Source: Mastigamoeba balamuthi (lineage: Eukaryota > Evosea > Mastigamoebida > Mastigamoebidae). From it: a stretch of DNA of 64,000 nucleotides. Location: NCBI GenBank assembly GCA_902651635.1, contig CACRSC010000039.1:74797-138796 (forward strand), read 5' to 3'. The notes under the pieces were generated by a model. It ran no database searches, had not been told where the DNA came from, and saw only the letters and a program-made list of their open reading frames with translations. The position numbers and the translations under genes are program-made. Shown one piece after another: positions 1-12,337 of the stretch (the first letter of the stretch is position 1; every line of letters starts with the position of its first letter).

Positions 1-3000
1 TACGCCACGTCCGTGTCGACGCTGGACGAGTACCGGCTGTCGCTGGAGGAGCTGGCGGACACGATCGTGTCGGAGACAGACTCGCTGCTGGGCGTGCTCA
101 AGATGCGCGAGTACGAGATGGCGCTTATGTCGGGCAACTCGTCAGTGGCGAGCGACCACTGCCAGCGGGCGACCGAGGCCATGACGCAGTTCGCGAGCTC
201 GTTCAACAGGATGTACAAGTACGCCGACTCGTACGCGACCATCCAGGACTTCTGGGCCAAAGCTCTGCTTAAGGTGAGGCCCTCCTTCCCCTGCCTGCAC
301 TCATCGCAGCTCCGCCGCAGCTGCGCGTCTACGTACCCTCGAACCTGTCGGACTATGCTTCGGGGACAACGTACAACGAGTCCACGCACCTGTGAGCCGC
401 CGCCCCTGCCGCCCTTCGCTCCCAGTGACCACGCCGTCGCCCAGGTTCGAGGCGGGCTACGAGCTGCTGCACTCAGTGAACTTCGTGTGCAACACGTCGC
501 TGGAACGCATGGGCGTGCCGGACTTCCGTGCCGTGCCGGCGTTCCGGTTCCTCATGGACAACGGCCCGACGGTGCTGATGGACAGCTTCCGGACGCTGGG
601 CGACAAGTACGCGGAGCTCTCGCTCGACGAGGCGTACCGGGTGCACTACTTCCTCTACGCCTTCTTCCCTGCAACCGTCGTGGCCACGCTGGGCGTGCTG
701 GCCCTCGTGTACAGGCCCGTGCTGAACCACGTGGACAAGGAGCGCAGGTCCGTCGTGAAGCTGTTCCTCGACATCCCCAAGTCGACGATCATCAACACGT
801 GCGAGCGGCTCACGACGCACGAGGACGACCACAACGTGGAGACGGCGGGCATCCAGACGCACAGCGGCCTCAAGTCGACGTACACGCTGACGATCATGTT
901 CGGGGCGGGCATCTGCCTGCTGCTGGCCGCGTGCACGGCCATCTTCGCGCTGTCCATCTCGTTCACCTTGACGGACCAGTACCAGGGCTACTCGTTCTCC
1001 GCCGCGAGCTCGCGCAGGAGCGCCGCGACGGCGATGCTCCTGTGGGCGACGGAGCTGACCGTCGCCGACCCCACAATGGGCACCAGGGCCGACCTGCTGG
1101 GCCAGTTCGACAGGACTTACGGACTGTTCACAAAGGCGGACGACGAGCTCAAGTACGGCCGGACGTCGGTGGCCGCGGATCTGCAGAGCGACCGGGACCT
1201 CGAGAAGCTCTGGTTCGACCGCCCGTGCCCCGCGGGCGTCGGGATGAGCAACTGCAGAGGTCTGGGTGTCATGCTGCGCTCGTACGTCGACATGATCAAG
1301 ACGTTCGCGTGGTCCTACAAGGCGATGTCAGTGCCCTTCCCTCCCCCTCCCCTTCCGTTCCTTCTGTTCCTTCTGCTCACCAGGGCGGACATGACAGAGT
1401 GAACACGACGTATGCGGTGCCTCCAGACGTGCAGGGGACATACTACGCGATCCCGTACGCGGCGCGCGACGCGCTGGACAGCTGGATGGGCGAGGATATC
1501 GACCTGCAGCAGATGGCAGCCTCCAGGGCGGTCTCGCAGTGCGACGCACGACTGAAATGTGTGCTCATGTCTCACGGGCCGCCGGATCAGAGTGATCGGG
1601 ACGGTGACGGCGCTGTTCTGGGTCTTCACTGTGGTGCTTTGCCTCTATTACTTCGTGCTGAGGACTCGCGTCACGGCCGTCGGGAAGGAGATCGAGCAGT
1701 GAGCCGCTCAGTTCTCCCAGATGACTCGGCTTACGTGTTACTGCCCTCTACAGAACGATCCGAATGCTGCTGTTCCTGCCCGTCAACGTACTCGACAGCG
1801 TCGAGTCGATCCACGACTTCCTGGAGATGGGGAGGAGCGCCTTGGAGATAGAGGCGCAGAGCGACAAGGACCAGGAGCGGGTGACCAAGTCAATTGTGGA
1901 CGCGTGCGAGGACATTGTGATTCTGTGCAACCAGAACAAGGCCATCGAGCTCTTCAATCCCGTCGCCGAGTCCCTGACGGGGTACAGCGTGCAGGAAGCG
2001 CTGGGCCAGGACCTGTCGCTGGTGGTGCCCACCGACATCGAGGCCAACAAGAGACTCTTGAGTGACGTCTTCGGGTGAGACGCGCAGACACTTCCACCCG
2101 CGATGAGCTACCATCTAACAGACTTGGGACGGGGGTGCAGAGAGGAGGACAGCAAGCACGCCAAGACCAAGATAAACTCAGAGGTTGTCATCAAGAAGAA
2201 GGGTGCGCACGCGAACCAGAATGGGCGCAGATAGCACTCACTCCTCTGTTTTCTGCGTGCGGGCAGACGGGACGCTGTTCAGCTCGCTGGTGTCTGTCAG
2301 CAGGACAGTCGTCCACAGCAAGATCACCACGGCGCTCTTCATCCGCGACATCACAGCCATCAAGGACCACGAGAGGGAAATCACTCGCGAACGCAACAGG
2401 GTGCCCCCCTCCCGTTCAGCGGTTGCCAAGACAGAACATTCTCACTGACGGCGCGGCAGGCCGAGGGGCTGCTGCTCAACATCTTCCCCAAGGAGATCGC
2501 GGAGCAGCTCAACAGCCTCACGAACATCCCCGAGGCCGAGCGTGCCAAAGGCTGCAACATGATGCTGGCGGACCAGTTCGCAGAGGCCACGGTGCTGTTC
2601 GCGGACATCGCGGGGTTCACGAACATGTCGTCGAAGCTGTCGGCGGAGAAGATCGTGACGGTGCTGAACGGGGTCTTCTCGCTGTGGGACAACCTGCTGG
2701 AGCAGCACTCGGTGGAGAAGATCAAGACGATCGGGGACGCGTACATGGCGGTGTGCGGGGTGCCCGTGCGGCGGAGGGACCACGCGGAGCTGATGATGCG
2801 GTTCGCGGTGGCGATGCTGGGGTCGCTGCGCGAGTACAACGGGGGGACGGACACGCCGGTGAGCGTGCGGATCGGGATCAACTCGGGGCCGGTGGTGGCG
2901 GGGATCATCGGGACCAAGAAGATCGCGTACGACCTGTGGGGCGACACGGTGAACGTGGCGTCGCGGATGGAGCACAACGGGGTGGTGGGCTGCGTGCAGG

Positions 3001-3323
3001 TCACCGAGGACACATACCAGCGGCTGCGCAAGGAGTTCGCGTGGGAGTGCCGCGGGCCCCTCCAGATCCAGGGCAAGGGAGAGCTCGTCTGCTACGTCCA
3101 CAGGCCCTCTGAGGAGTCGCTGACCAACACGCTGCCGAGGGCAAGCGACGGCGAGAACACCGAGGAGGCCATGAAGCAGAGCTCGCTGCCTGGTGTCGTG
3201 ATCGAGGACCCGCAGACGCCCCGCTCTGACGTTCCGGCGAGGGCCGTCAGCAACCGCATCTACTCGGCGTCGAGCCAGGCCAGCGCACTGGAGAACTTCA
3301 TAGGAGGGCCCTCCGCACTGTGA
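1..3323 (+). CDS. TmcB-like PAS/adenylyl cyclase receptor, 5'-truncated (copy 1)
   Basis: Membrane nucleotide cyclase, predicted to make cAMP; the 5' end lies outside the window. Exons by splice phase: 1-273, 321-391, 445-1326, 1398-1538, 1591-1698, 1754-2074, 2141-2202, 2267-2400, 2460-3323 (stop TGA). All junctions keep phase and match the second copy at 13-19 kb exon by exon. Order: extracellular-looking segment, hydrophobic helices around 660-720 and 880-970, a second loop, a last helix near 1595-1660, a PAS domain (about 1860-2390) and a class III cyclase domain (about 2570-3110). The cyclase keeps both metal-binding Asp (FADIAGFT, KTIGDAYM) and the Asn/Arg of NVASRM. Substrate positions are Lys (KTIGD) and Asp (YDLWGD), the adenylyl rather than guanylyl pattern. 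The TmcB family match rests on the complete copy; the N-terminal TmcB part is not visible here. Confidence 0.85.
2580..3119 (+). repeat. Near-identical 540-bp cyclase tract, copy 1 (partner 18119-18658)
   Basis: Read side by side, these 540 bases differ from 18119-18658 at only one position I could find (A versus G near 3012/18551). Sequence just outside diverges sharply: upstream codons at 2523-2579 and downstream codons from 3120 differ at many positions. The tract covers the catalytic core of the cyclase domain. Confidence 0.85.
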
Positions 3324-4049
3324 CATTAGTTATCCTCCTTCCTGTTTTGATTATTCAAAGGGCATCGCTCTGCTCACGGTCAACTGCACCCCGCGGAATG
3401 ATGTATTAACACCAATAACCAACACGCGGGCCTCATGTTCGTGCTCGATAGCCTCATTGATCCTCCTGCTTATCTGCAACAGTGGCCATGTCCAAGGCAT
3501 ATGACTCAAGGGCGGCGTCTTGGTTGATGGAATCCCCCCAGAGTGAGGCGACATGGTCAGCACAGGCCTTGGCACAGTGCGCATGTGCCGTGGACGCTGT
3601 GTTATGAACAACTCCACGCCAGTTCAATTCTGCACTGCCCCTTCCCAAATATCATGAATGGCCTCGCTCGGGATCAGGCGTAGCGCTTCTCATGGGCGCT
3701 GCAGCTGCTTGACCGGATTTGCTTGCTCCTCCCGGACTGGAACCGCGCCCTGTCGGAGGGCTGCACGAGGCTCCCATGAAGCCCCACAGGCAAAATCGCC
3801 CTGATCCATTCGGAGAGAAGCCTCTCCGTGGGGGCGATGCCATACGAAGCCTCGCCTGTCCTCCAGAAATACGACGGTTGCGGTTGCGTACCCATCCATG
3901 GTCAGCCAGTGACGCGCATGGTGCGCCACATCGTTGGATGGCGGAGGAACACGGCGAGATGTATAGCGAGAAGCCCAATTTCTCTGACAAGAGGAACGGC
4001 TTTTCCGCTACCAATCTGCTGAGCATAACCAAACACTGCATCTGGCCGA
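3324..4049 (+). other. Intergenic spacer
   Basis: Spacer of 726 bases between the first cyclase and the LamG receptor kinase. Short frames on both strands show no domain, no codon conservation and no splice-phase continuity with neighbours. It presumably holds the 3' UTR of the cyclase and the promoter of the receptor; I see no defined element. Confidence 0.5.
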
Positions 4050-7000
4050 ATGGCATTCATGGCACGCTCTCCGAATCTCCTCATCCCCGTCGCCCTCGTC
4101 GCCGCTGTCGTGGCTGTCGTGCAGCCTGCGCGGCAGAGTCCGGTGCTGCACTGGCCGTTCGAGGGCGCCAGCGCTGCTTCGCGCCTCGCAGACGCGTCGG
4201 GCAACGGACTCGGGGCCACGCTGGGCGGCACAGCGCACAACGCCTCGTGGGCCCCGGGCGTCGTGGAGGGCACGCAGGCGCTGCGGCTGGCGCCCACGTG
4301 GCAGACGTCGCTGGGGGAGCAGACGCAGGGGGAGGGCTGCCCCTTCGTGCTCTCCCCCGCCCTGACCGCGGCAGGCATACGCGGCATGGCGCCCCTCACG
4401 CTGGCCATGTGGCTGCGCCCCGACCTCCCGGTGTCGCTGGTCCCGGGCTACGGCGCTTGGGTGGCTCTGCTGGGCTTCCGCGACCCGCTCAACTTTGGCC
4501 CTGCGCGGGGGACGCTGGAGCTGGTGCTGCTGCCCGGGCAGCAGCTGCTCACCGGCGCCTACCAGATGAACTTGCCCTCCCTCGTGACGCTGCTGAGCTT
4601 CAGGGGCGTCGCGGGCGAGTGGATGCACGTGGCTGCGGCCTACGGCGGAGCTGCTGGAGGCGCTTCCCTGTCGCTCTACCTCAACGGGGCGCTGGCCGGC
4701 TCCTTCGCCCTGCAGCTGAACATGAGGTTCAGCGCCGTGTTGATGATAGGCAACTACACCGGCATGCGCCAGCTGTGCTACAGTGGCCTCGTCGACGACG
4801 TCCGCCTCTACAACAGGGAGCTGTCGCCCACAGAGGTCTACGGCCTCTGGAGCGCCGCCTGCTCAGCACCAGGTATGGAGTTCTTCGAGGCGCCCTCCGG
4901 GTTGTCCCCAACGCCTCCGAACTGCAGGCCGCTACGTCCAAGCGGGGGCTCGCATGGAAGCATCGTGCAGCGCGTTTGACTGTAGGGCGGGGACCACAGA
5001 CGACGACTCGGACGCGTCGACCGCATGCGTGCCGTGCGGCGCCGGTTCCTATGCGGCGAGGGGGTCGCAGGGGCCCTGCACCGCATGCGACTCGTACACC
5101 ACCGACGCGGACAGCGACGCGTCCACGCCCTGCGTGGCGTGCGGGCCCGGGCACTTTGTGGGAGCCACGGCGAGCAGGGGGTCGTGCAGCTCGCTGCAGT
5201 GCGCAGCGGGGTGGACAGACGACGACTGGAACGTGGCGACGGCGTGCGTTCAGTGCGGAGCTGGGGCGTTCGTGCCCGCGGGGTCGGCGGGGGCGTGCGC
5301 GCTGTACCAGTGCGAGTCAGGGACTGTGGACGACGATGGTGACGCCGGGACGGCGTGTGTGGAGGCCTGCACGGTACACACGACGGTGGCGGACTGCAAC
5401 GGGACGGCGGGGTGCGGGTGGTGTCACAAGCAGTGCTGGGCCATGGGACCTTCGTGCAACCCCGGCTGCCCCTCTGGCACCACCGGCGCCAGCCATAGCG
5501 CAGAGACCCCGTGCGAGCCCTGCGGTGCCGGCGCCTACGCCGTTTCAGGGACCGTGACCGCATGCGAAGAGCTGGCCTGCCCTCCAGGTACGACGGACGA
5601 CGACAGGAACGCGTCCACAGATTGCGTGACGTGCGGCGCTGGCCATCACACGGAGGCGGGAAGCGCTGGGCCGTGCTGTGAGCACGAATGCCCTGCCGGG
5701 TGGGCGGACAACGACTCGGACTCCTCGACGGCGTGCGTCGAGTGCGGCAGCGGAGTGTACGTTCCCCCGGGGTCGTGGGGGCCCTGCAGCGGCTTTGCGT
5801 GTGGCCGCGGGCTGGTGGACGCCGACGGCAACGCGTCGACGCCGTGCGTGTCGGCGTGCACACTATTGAACATACCCGCGGTGTGCTACGACTCGGAACA
5901 CGGCTGCCTTTGGTGCGGCACGCACTGCACGCCCTACGACCAGTGCAGTATCGCGTACGCCAGGACTCCGCCGACAGAGGGCCTCGTGCTGCACTGGACC
6001 TTCGACGAGAGCGGTCCACGGAGGCTCGCGGACAAATCTGGCCATGGCATGAGTGCTTCCCTGTTAAACTCGAGCGGCGATGCCCTGTGGCCCTCGAGTA
6101 TTGTAGGCGGTTCTGCCTTGCAGCTGAGCCCCCGCTACGACATCGACCTGTACACGCTCTCCACTACGCAGGGCCCCAGCTGTCCATATGCCGTGTCTCC
6201 CCCGCTCTCGCGGGTCAACATCAGTGGGGCCAGCTCTACTCACACATTGGCGATGTGGCTGCTGCCCTCGCCCCCCATGACCGAAGACACCGCCACATGG
6301 GCGGCGTTAGTGGGCGGCATCGGGCAGTGGCCGCTGTCGGGTCTCGCTTGGACTGTGCCACTTTTTGGAGTCCGGCTGAATGACATCGGGGGCGGGACCA
6401 AGTGGAAACTGAACCCAATGTCTAGCTACACGTGGTTCCACGTGGCGTACACCTACGACGGCAGCGCGCTGGTGATGTACCTCAACGGACTGCCGTCCGC
6501 GAGGGCGGAGAGACGAAATATCAGCTTTGGCTCCGGGGCAGTACTGGCACTGGGACTGGACCCCACGCACACCCAGATGTGCTACCACGGAGCCTACGAT
6601 GATGTACGCCTCTACAACAGGGCCCTCTCCAGCACAGAGGTTGCCGACATCTGGCGCAGCTTCTGCCCCCCAGCTGGTGCTCATCTTTTGCTGCTTTCCT
6701 GCTGCTGTCCCTCAACCTCTCTCACGTGAGACGCCGCTGGCGGCGGATGCTCTGTGTGCAGGGCTGTTCATGGCCCCTGGCGGCGCTGACGTGCAGTGCG
6801 GGGCGTACATGTGCGCGGGGGGCACGTTCGATGACGACAGCGACCCGGCGACGCCGTGCGCTGTGTGCGCCGCAGGGCAGTTCTCGTACAAGGGCTTCGC
6901 TGTGGCCTGCATGGACTGCTCGCGGGGCTCCACAGATGACGACCGCGACCCCTCGACGCCCTGCATCGCGTGCGGCAGCGGCACCTACTTCCCCCCTGCG

Positions 7001-10000
7001 TCGTCTCGCGCCCGCTATACAGGGCCATGCAGCTCTTATTGGTGCCCTGCCGGCACCACAGATGACGACTCGGACTGGAGACCCCCCTGTGTGCCGTGTG
7101 GCGCAGGCCACTACGTGCCGGCTGGGGCGTCTGGTGCGTGCTCGCTGGACGCGTGCGGGACGGGGCGCGTGGACCACGACAGCGACCCAGTGACCCCCTG
7201 TATTGCAGTATGCTTGCCAGCCCCTGACAGCGACCTCTGCAACGCATCTGGTGCTGCTGCCCCGGGCTGTGAGTGGTGCGGCTCTTATTGTTCCGTGGTG
7301 GGCTTGTGCGATGCGCTCCTGGATGGCTCCCCACGTCCGACGGTCTGCTCCTACACTGGACGTTCGACGGCGGCAGCGTAGCAGAGAGACTAAGGGACTC
7401 GTGGGGCAACAGCTACAACGCGACGATCGCGTCCGACCCAGACAATGTCACGTGGCTGGCCGGCAGAGTCGGCAGCGGCGCCATTGGTTTCATGCCTTCG
7501 TACGACTACGAGAACAACCCAGGCCAGATGTTGCCGGGGACAGTCTGTCCCTTCGTTCGTTCGCCGCCCCTCAGCGGTATTGGAGGATGGTCGCCGTTCT
7601 CCCTTTCTATGTGGGTGTGGGCGAACCAACAGGAGACGCAGCCACGACAATATGTCGCCACTCTGGGGGCAGAGCTCACCACAGGCTCGCTCGACTGGAA
7701 ACTGGCGGGCTCAGACGCAATGATGCTGGAAGTCATCGGAGGCAACAGCCTCCAGTTCAGTGCAGCGAGCTCATCTTGGGTCCACGTAACCCTCGTCTAC
7801 GACGGCATAACAGCGATTGTGTTCGTCAACGGAGCCATGGCAGCCAAGAAGGCGATGGCCATCAGCCTGCCGCCCAATCCCACGCTGATGCTGGCCAAAG
7901 CGCCGATAGATAACTTCTACAGAGTGTGCCTCGGAGGCGCGATCGATGACGTGCGCCTGTACAACCGTGCTCTGACCTCGGCAGAGGCCTACGGGGTCTT
8001 TCACGGGTTCTGCGGTCCGGGCCACTACGTTCCCGCGGGCAACGCGTCCGACTGCGCGGCTCTCGTATGCCCAGCAGGCACTGTGGACCACGACGCCGAC
8101 ACGAGCACTGCGTGCGCGCTGTGCAGCCCTGGCCACTACACGCCATACGGGAGCGCCGGTGCCTGCCGCGAGTGCCCATTCGGGAGTACAGACCACGACT
8201 CTGACGCGTCGACTCGGTGTGTGCTGTGCGGGCCAGGCCACTACTTCGCGTCCTCGGCGACAATCGGCACCTGCGACGCGTTCGCCTGCCCCGCCGGGAC
8301 GCAGGACACCGACGACAACGTCTCAACGCCCTGCATCCCGTGCGGCCCCGCGCACTACTCGCCGCTGGGCGCCCACGGAGCATGCGAGTCAACGCTGTGC
8401 GCAGCGGGCACGACAGACGACGACTGGGACCCGGCGACGCCCTGTCTGGCGTGCAGCACAGGCCACTTCGCTGCCCGAGGTTCCACGGGCCCGTGCGCCC
8501 TTTGGGTCTGTGCCTCCGACGCAACGGACGATGACCTCGACCCGGCGACGGCGTGTGTGGAGTGCGGGCCAGGCCACTTCCTGCCGCCGCTGTCGAGCGG
8601 GGACTGCGCATCGCACGCGTGCGGGCGGGGCACCACAGACGATGACAGCGACGCGGCCACTCCCTGCTTCGCGTGCGGGGCAGGCACGGGCGTGGGGGCG
8701 GAGCGGTCGACTGGGCCGTGCAGCGGGTACGCGTGCCTGGCAGGGTGGACAGACGACGACAACACGTCGGCTACGGCGTGCGTTGAGTGTGGGGATGGTA
8801 CATACACGGTGGCTGGGAGCGCGGGGCCCTGCAGCAGCCACACGTGTCTCAGCGGGTGGACCGACGACGACTGGAAAGCATCGACGCCGTGCGTGCCTTG
8901 CGGCGCCGGGGGCTACGAGGCCGCGGGGTCGGCGGGCCCGTGCGTGATTCACGCGTGCGGGACAGGGAGCGTCGACCACGACGCCAATCCGACCACACTG
9001 TGCGTTGCCGAGTGCTCGTACATCGTGGAGCAGGGCGGGTGCACCCGGTCGGTGCTGGGGTGCGACTGGTGCGGCAAGTACTGCTCTGTTCGCTCGCTCT
9101 GCCAGTGCGACCGGGTGGGCGACGCGGCCACGTGCCTGTCGTCGAACAACTGCACGTGGTGCGACCACCTCTCGCAGTGCCACACCGGCACGTGCCCCTT
9201 GGGTGCAGCAAGCAGACCCAGGGACACGGCGGCTGTCGTTAGTGGCGCTGTGGGAGGTGGTGGCGGCGGCGCTCTGCTGCTGGCTGTTTTGGGGCTGCTG
9301 GTGGCCGCGTGGCTGCGGTACAGAAGAGGGCGCCTGCAGTACCACGACGAGGTGCAGGCATCAGAGATCCTACTGGGAGAGGTCATCGGGCAGGGGAGCT
9401 TCGGCGTGGTACACAAGGCGCTGTGGCGCGACACAGAGGTCGCGGCAAAGACGGTCCGCATTGAGGCGCTGCAGGCGCAGGACGTCGAGCTTGTGGCAAA
9501 GGAGGTCGACGTCATGCGGGCGCTGCGCCACCCCAACATCCTCCTCTACATGTGCTACGCCCGCAGCGCCGACAGCTTCATAATCGTTACAGGTGCTCCT
9601 CTGCACACACAGCAGAGATGGCACCATCACCGGCCCTCCGCTCTCTTCGATGTGCTCATTGGGTGCGGTGTCGTCTTCTTGTCCAGAGTACATGCCCATG
9701 GGGTCGCTAATGGATCTGCTGGTCAACGAGAGCGTGGTTATTGCGTTACGGATGAGGCTGGCGATCATGTCGGACATTGCGCTGGGAATGGCGTACCTTC
9801 ACCACAACGACCCCCCCATTCTGCACCGCGACCTCAAGAGCTCCAACATTCTGGTGTGTAATCCTCCCTGGAGTCGTGCCTGTCCACCATATTTTCTAAC
9901 GGCAAATCCCTGGCGGCCGTCACAGCTGGACTCGAACATGCAGGCCAAGGTCAGCGACTTTGGTCTGACGCTCTTTGCTCAGAGAGGAAGCTCGCACAAG

Positions 10001-12337
10001 GGATGCGCAGCAGTAATCGGCACTATTCTGTGGACTGCGCCTGAGGTCCTTGACGGTGCTGCGTGCACGCCCCAGAGCGACGTTTACTGTGCGGCCACTT
10101 TCTTACACACCGCCTCACCTCGTAACTGCACAGCGTTTGGCATCATCGCGTGGGAAATTATCACGAGGGAGGTCCCCTATGACGACTGCAACCCGCACAC
10201 TGTAGCCATGAGGGTCGTCAAGGAGGGCCTCCGTCCCTCGCTGGAATGCGGTCAGTTCCCATCCCCGATCGCGGACCTCATCGCGCAGTGCTGGGACAAC
10301 CCGCCTGAGTAGGCAATGAAGAGACTTGACACAGAACTGACCTCTCCACTTGCAGAAAGAGGCCCATGTTCAGTGCCATCCACTCGAGGCTCTTGTTGCT
10401 GAGGTCAGAGCTCGAGGGCGATGAGGTGCATACAATTCCGTTTTCAAACGCAGCATCGAATGATCGCAACATCAGATCGACCAAGAGCCCTGCGTGGCAC
10501 CTCCGGCTGGCAGCGTCGCACTGGTCTTCACGGACATCCAGGGGTCGACGTCGCTGTGGGAATGGGACCCCGTTGTCATGAAGGCTTCGCTGAAGCTGCA
10601 CAACAAGATCATGCGCAAGTGCATCTCTGCCCACAGAGGCTTCGAGGTAAAGACTGAGGGTGCGCCATTTCGCCCTCAGCCGTGATCACTGACTGCACCG
10701 CTGCGGTTCCTGTGTGCTGTGCAGGCGATGCGTTCATGATTGCGTTTCAGTCGCCTCTGGATGCGCTGATGTTCTGTCAGGAGGCGCAACGCTCGCTGCT
10801 TGAAGCCAAGTGGAACCCCACACTCCTCACGCAGCAGTGTTGCTCGGAGGTCGTTGTGGATAGCACCGTGTTGTTCCGCGGCGTCCGCGTTCGCATGGGC
10901 ATCCATTACGGAGATGTTTCGTTGAAATCCGCTGGCATGTCAGTGGACTACTCTGGCGCCACAGTTGAGGTGGCTGCGGGCATCGCCAGCCTGGCGTTGG
11001 GTGGCCAGATCCTCGTCAGCAGCGCGGCGACGACTGAAATAGAGAGAATTCCAAAGTCAGCCCAGCAGAGGGAAGCCATAGCCTCCACGTTCCAACTGAA
11101 GCCACTGGGTCCGGTACAGCTCAGGACAGGTCAGGAGGAAGGCCTTCACGAGGTTGCGATGGCGGGACTCTCGAGGTCATTCCATCAGCCCGTGTCGCAT
11201 GCAAGCAGCACCAAGACTGGCAACAGCTCCTGCACAGAGACCTCAGAGACAGTGCAGAGCATGTTGAACAGGCTGGCAGAGAGCAATACCCCCTGCTGGG
11301 CAGTTAGCCCCACAGAAGTCATTGTGAGCAGCACTCAGATCGGTGGAGGCAACTTTGGCGTTGTCTTCAAGGGGTGAGAAGCCAGTTAGTAGTTTTCAGA
11401 CTAACATCTTTGGAAGCGAGTACAGGGGCGTCACTGTGGCTGTGAAGAGGTTCTACCAGCAGCGGCTGAACCAAGCCACCAAGGCAGAACTGCTCAGGCA
11501 ACTCACGGAGATGTCGTTGCTCTCCAGGCTCCGGCATCCATCAATTGTTCTCTTTGTGCGCCTTTCCTGTTGGGCCTTTACTGATAATCGAGCGCAGATG
11601 GGGGCGTCCATCGATCCAAACAACATGTTCATGTGAGACCTCTCATCTTTGAGCTTTGTCTGAGTGTTTCTTAGAATAACTGAGTGGATGCAAAGGGGAA
11701 GCCTCCGGGAGATTCTCCAGGAGCATGCCATTGGCTTGGGCCAGACAGTCGACGTTCTTTTGTCTGTGTGCAAGGGACTCAGGTGAGCACAACATTTCTG
11801 TGAAACACCTCTGACATGTGTGCACTTGTCGTGATTAACAGCTACATTCACGAGTCGAGTATCCTACACAGGGACCTCAAGGCGGCGAACATCCTCATTG
11901 GCGATAAATGGGAGGCCAAGATCACTGGTGAGAACACAATACTCAACGTCAGCCATCTGTTGACACACAGAGCCTCTTCAGACTTTGGGCTGTCCTCCAT
12001 CAAGAACGCCAACAAGACAATGACGGTGTGCGGGACAGTGGCGTGGATGGCCCCAGAGATCCTCGAGAGAGGTCACTTCAGCGAGAAGAGCGATTTATAT
12101 GCTCTCGGAATGGTCATGTACGAGGTTCTCACGCGCCACAGCCCTTTTTGCGGTATTCCAGTCATGTCCCTCCTTCCCCGAATTGTCGCTGGTCAAAGGC
12201 CCCAAATACCACACGCACACGACCTGGGAGAATTCACAGGGCCCTACGTTACCCTGATGCAGAGTACATGGGCTGCAAACCCAGACGACAGACCAGACTG
12301 TCCCAAGGTCAGCAGTGCGCTTGCATCAATGGTGTAG
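4050..12337 (+). CDS. LamG/Cys-rich receptor with kinase, cyclase-like and second kinase domains
   Basis: Predicted single-pass receptor of about 2,510 residues. Exons: 4050-4872, 4928-6676, 6762-9592, 9687-9853, 9926-10088, 10134-10308, 10356-10425, 10476-10659, 10725-11373, 11417-11555, 11598-11632, 11675-11782, 11842-11927, 11982-12337. Order: signal peptide (residues 1-30), three LamG/ConA-like modules (about 35-270, 627-853, 1053-1274; each ends in DDVRLYNR) alternating with cysteine repeats of the form TDDD-S-D-x-x-TxCVxCGxG, a membrane helix (about 1682-1710), kinase 1 (about 1731-1975), a class III cyclase-like domain (about 2000-2200), kinase 2 (about 2257-2511). Both kinases keep the VAAK/VAVK lysine, HRDLK and DFGL. 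The cyclase keeps two Asp (FTDIQGST, EGDAFM) but has EVAAG where Asn/Arg are expected. Exon 3 needs one extra base near 7329-7332 to stay in frame. Start could be 4050 or 4059. Tyrosine-kinase-like Ser/Thr kinases are the likely class. Confidence 0.85.
7329..7332 (+). other. One-base frame break in the receptor exon
   Basis: Upstream cysteine repeats read in one frame (ending CDALLDGSP), while the third LamG module (LLLHWTFDGG) reads in another. The LamG module at 5983 continues smoothly from PPTEG into LVLHWTFDE. Adding one C to the CCCC run here would give the equivalent join. No GT-AG intron of suitable phase fits. It is either a sequencing error or a real disabling mutation. Confidence 0.65.

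Noticed and set aside
13-1851. Single 612-residue open frame at the left edge
   Set aside because: It reads through several introns in the wrong frame. The conserved protein switches frames at consistent GT-AG junctions shared with the second copy.
2559-3323. Guanylate cyclase assignment
   Set aside because: The specificity residues are Lys and Asp, the adenylyl pattern.
10301-10312. Stop codon ending kinase 1 as a separate gene
   Set aside because: CCTGA|GTAGGC is a donor, and splicing to 10356 continues the conserved kinase C-lobe (PPEKRPMF) in frame into the cyclase-like domain.
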